Program-made: the position numbers and the translations under genes
Notes under the pieces: model-generated
The model's input: only the letters and a program-made list of their open reading frames with translations
The model's database searches: none
What the model was told of the DNA's origin: nothing
NCBI GenBank assembly: GCA_017466495.1
Contig: JAFTUB010000003.1
Span: 1-7,394, forward strand
From: Clostridia bacterium
GTDB taxonomy: Bacteria; Bacillota; Clostridia; Oscillospirales; CAG-272
Length of the DNA: 7,394 bases
Reading direction: 5' to 3'
Part shown: positions 4,878 through 7,394 of the stretch, piece after piece
Layout: the number at the start of each line of letters is the position of its first letter
Position numbering within the stretch: position 1 is the first letter of the stretch

Positions 4878-7394
4878 ATGATGAAACATTATGGAAGTAA
4901 ACTTTTGGCATGGCTGCTGTGCATGATGACCGTGATCGGTCTGATGCCGGTGACAGCCTTTGCCGACAACAGTACTGAGGCCACCCCAGGGCAGCTGACG
5001 GTGAAAAATGCCGGCTTTGAAGAAACCGCTGCGTCGGGTGTGCCCGGCTGGATGAACCAGCGCGGTACACTTAAACCCAAGGGCCTTTTCGAGCGCTCCA
5101 CCGCCAAAGCGCATTCGGGCAGTGCCAGCTTGAAAATCACCGACCAAAGCGACGGAGTTGACACCCTGATCTGCAACGGCGGTACTCTCGGTATCACCGA
5201 GGGCTATACCTATCGTGCCAGTGCCTGGTTCTTCAAGGAATCGGGTACCAATCAGCCCCAGATGTATCTGCGGTTCTTTGACGTCTACGGCGTGCTGATT
5301 GACAGCGGCGTCAGCGTATCGGTGCCCAAGAGCACCGATTGGAAACAGGTGACGGTGGAAGCGGTTGCCCCCAAGGGCGCTGTTATGGCACGCCTTCTGT
5401 TCTCCTATAACTCCCCCGGTTCCATTTATGTGGATGATGTTACCCTGGAGGAGCTTCCTCTGCTTGACCCCAAGGGCTGGACGAAAGAGGCTGACGGTCT
5501 GACTTCGTCCAGAGCCAAGGCGCTCCCCGGTGTGGAGTATCAGCTTGTGGGTGCCGGAAGCGGTGCCGCCATCTGCTTCTACAGCAGCTCCGACGCGCTG
5601 ATCATGAAGGTCACCGGAAGCCGCGCCTATGCTCCCGAGAATGCGGCCTATGTCCGCGCGGTGATCCCCGGCAGCAAGGCTGACGGTGTGACTTTGCTTC
5701 CCCTCTTTGCCGGTACTCAGGTGCCCGACGGCAGCTTTGAGTCCATGGCAAACACCAACACCAGTGCATGGACCAGCACCTTCCGCGGCGATACTTCTGC
5801 CGGCGGCAATGCTGCGACCAAGTGGGATACCCAGTATTCCGGAAGTACCGTTAACGTAACCGGTGATCAGGCCACCACAAAGGGCGGGAAATCCCTGAAG
5901 ATCACGGCCTCCAAAACCGGTGGCGGCGGTGCCAGAAGTATCCCTCTTGCCGTCAAGGCCGGTCAGGTGCTGACGATTAATGCCAAGTACCTCTCGGAAG
6001 GTACGGCCTACATGTATTTTGAGTTCTGGTCTGATGATCCCGTCTACACCGTGGGCGATAGCTTCAACAGACTGGACGATCCTACCATCGTGACCCTGCC
6101 CGGCGGAAGCAACTGGGCAAGCATGGACCAGACCACGGTGACGGTTCCCAAGGGCGCAGCTTATTTTACGCTGCTGTTCTACTACAAGAAGAACACGGTG
6201 AACAATCCCCTGGGCTATCTTGATGATGTCAGCATCAAGTGCAAGGGCAAGGACGATTTGCTCAATGATAACTTTGAGAACAATGCGGTTACCACCGGCG
6301 GTACTGTGACGTATGCGCCCATGGTTTCCCGCGAGCTGGTGACCGACGGTGCATCCGGTCTGGTTCTCACCGATGGCAGTACCACCTCCGCATACATTCC
6401 CGTTCTGGGCGGCAAGACCTATTCCGCTGCGGTGGATGTCAAGGGATCTGCCACGCTGACCCTGACCTTCTACAACCAGGGCGGTACTGTGCTGAGAAGA
6501 CATACCACCTCCGGCACCGAAGGCAGACTCACGGTGGAAGCAACGGCAGGCAGAGATGCCTTCGCCGCTAAGATGACGCTGGAAGCCAAGGGCAAGACCT
6601 GCTTCGATAACGCACAGCTGTACGCCATTACCGAGTCTGTGGCCAATCCCTCCTTCGAGAGCATGACTCACGCCTATTCCGGCAAGCACGCCACCCAGTG
6701 GCAGAGCTTCGGCGACGTATCTGCCAAGGCCTGCGCATCCCTGACCGATGCCAATGGCGCCCTGGCTATGGAGCTGATGGGTACCGGTACCGAGGGCGGC
6801 ATTCGTTCCTCCATGATCAAGGTTACCGCCGGCCAGTCCTACGCTGTCCGCGCCGACATTTCGGGTAAGGCCAAAACCCAGATCGCTTTCTATGATGCCG
6901 CATTCAAACGCCTGGGCATCGGCACTAACGCTCCCGCCGGCGCGGCTTACGCCTGTGTCGAGATCCTCGTCGCGGGCAAGGATACCGCCGTGGTTGACGC
7001 GGTGGAATTCGGTGAGAGCGTCATCGATGTATCCAACCTGGCACAACTCTTCATCGACGACTATCTCATCGCCGACACCACCCTGACCCGCACCTTCCAT
7101 CAGGCAAAGAAGTCCCAGCCTGTCGTTTCCCCCAGCACCACCAACATCTGGGAGAGCGGCGGCGCATATGTGTACGGTTCCGTGCTCTATGATGAATCTG
7201 CTCCCGCAAATCAGCGCTACAAGATGTGGTATCAGACCTTCAATCCCGCCGGCGTGAACGGCGAGTTTACCGGTACTGCCAAGGGCTTTGGCGGCGACGT
7301 GAACGTCACCTTCACCTTTGAAAACAGCGAGCTGACCTATCTGGTCATCGAAGGCGCTGGCGAGACCGAAGGCATCGGCTCCAAGGCCATCGAG
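4878..7394 (+). CDS. Secreted multi-domain protein: four CBM-like modules, beta-propeller start and FMN_bind-like domain (3' end cut off)
   Basis: The frame is open for 839 residues to the end of the window. Residues 1-29 are a signal peptide (basic MMKHYGSK, hydrophobic core, AFA|D cleavage site), so the protein is exported. Four jelly-roll, carbohydrate-binding-like modules follow at about 40-193, 285-456, 461-584 and 586-714. They begin with motifs such as NAGFEE, GSFESM, DNFENN and NPSFES, and the first three end with YVDDVTLEE, YLDDVSIK and FDNAQLY, a CBM_4_9-like pattern. Residues 195-284 are unassigned. Residues 715-790 (AQLFIDDYLIA, TRTFHQAKKSQPVV, RYKMWYQ) resemble the start of glycosyl-hydrolase-type five-bladed propellers. 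From residue 795 the sequence changes to GEFTGTAKGFGGDVNVTFTF and ETEGIGSKAIE, an FMN_bind signature. The flavin-acceptor Ser/Thr motif would lie beyond the window. Likely role: a cell-surface glycan-active protein with a flavin domain; the substrate is unknown. Confidence 0.85.
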   Translation, partial: MMKHYGSKLLAWLLCMMTVIGLMPVTAFADNSTEATPGQLTVKNAGFEETAASGVPGWMNQRGTLKPKGLFERSTAKAHSGSASLKITDQSDGVDTLICNGGTLGITEGYTYRASAWFFKESGTNQPQMYLRFFDVYGVLIDSGVSVSVPKSTDWKQVTVEAVAPKGAVMARLLFSYNSPGSIYVDDVTLEELPLLDPKGWTKEADGLTSSRAKALPGVEYQLVGAGSGAAICFYSSSDALIMKVTGSRAYAPENAAYVRAVIPGSKADGVTLLPLFAGTQVPDGSFESMANTNTSAWTSTFRGDTSAGGNAATKWDTQYSGSTVNVTGDQATTKGGKSLKITASKTGGGGARSIPLAVKAGQVLTINAKYLSEGTAYMYFEFWSDDPVYTVGDSFNRLDDPTIVTLPGGSNWASMDQTTVTVPKGAAYFTLLFYYKKNTVNNPLGYLDDVSIKCKGKDDLLNDNFENNAVTTGGTVTYAPMVSRELVTDGASGLVLTDGSTTSAYIPVLGGKTYSAAVDVKGSATLTLTFYNQGGTVLRRHTTSGTEGRLTVEATAGRDAFAAKMTLEAKGKTCFDNAQLYAITESVANPSFESMTHAYSGKHATQWQSFGDVSAKACASLTDANGALAMELMGTGTEGGIRSSMIKVTAGQSYAVRADISGKAKTQIAFYDAAFKRLGIGTNAPAGAAYACVEILVAGKDTAVVDAVEFGESVIDVSNLAQLFIDDYLIADTTLTRTFHQAKKSQPVVSPSTTNIWESGGAYVYGSVLYDESAPANQRYKMWYQTFNPAGVNGEFTGTAKGFGGDVNVTFTFENSELTYLVIEGAGETEGIGSKAIE

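Noticed and set aside
4755..7100. A 781-codon open frame on the - strand, antisense to the secreted protein gene
   Set aside because: It is the mirror of a GC-ending, stop-poor coding frame. The + strand frame has a signal peptide, strong RBS, promoter and recognisable domains, while the antisense product is a His/Gly-rich string with no family features and no RBS.
1..7394. CRISPR array, insertion sequence, tRNA or phage attachment site
   Set aside because: No regularly spaced direct repeats outside the protein-coding LRRs, no transposase frame or terminal inverted repeats, and no tRNA cloverleaf sequence were found on either strand.

Overview
The window looks like a chromosomal segment of a Firmicutes/Clostridia bacterium. 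A gut-type member of the Oscillospirales is my best guess. The reasons are the large Alu-containing SRP RNA directly upstream of dnaX-ybaB-recR, strong AAGGAGG ribosome binding sites, GC-rich third codon positions, sigma-A promoters of the TTGNNN/TATAAT type, and a secreted multi-domain protein of a kind common in that group. The taxonomy is inferred and was not tested by any search.

Left part (1-1427): a leucine-rich-repeat (LRR) protein gene on the + strand. The reading frame is open from the first bases of the window, meets one in-frame TAG at 182-184, and continues in the same frame through 11 internalin-like LRRs to a TGA at 1157-1159. It is either a gene broken by a nonsense mutation or a pair of separately translated halves. 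A strong intrinsic terminator follows at 1208-1240. The gene converges on recR, whose own terminator hairpin lies at 1389-1422.

Middle part (1428-4009, all on the - strand): the classic dnaX-ybaB-recR cluster. It encodes the clamp-loader subunit of DNA polymerase III, a YbaB/EbfC nucleoid-associated protein and the recombination mediator RecR. The last two genes are separated by one base. Upstream of dnaX (4208-4480, - strand) lies the large bacterial signal recognition particle RNA. It has an excellent promoter (4514-4542) and a 28-bp end-closing stem (4188-4215 with 4473-4500) that looks like an RNase III maturation stem. Between the SRP RNA and dnaX there are only a weak terminator-like hairpin and a strong 13-bp hairpin without a T-tract, so dnaX may be partly fed by read-through from the SRP RNA promoter.

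Right part (4543-7394, + strand): a divergent gene with its own promoter (4768-4796), a perfect 11-bp dyad in the leader (4829-4854), a strong RBS, and a signal peptide. It encodes a large secreted protein that is cut by the end of the window after 839 residues. It has four consecutive jelly-roll/CBM-like modules, then the first part of a glycosyl-hydrolase-type beta-propeller, and then an abrupt switch into what looks like an FMN_bind domain. This fusion of a carbohydrate-active scaffold with a probable covalent-flavin domain is the most unusual thing in the window.
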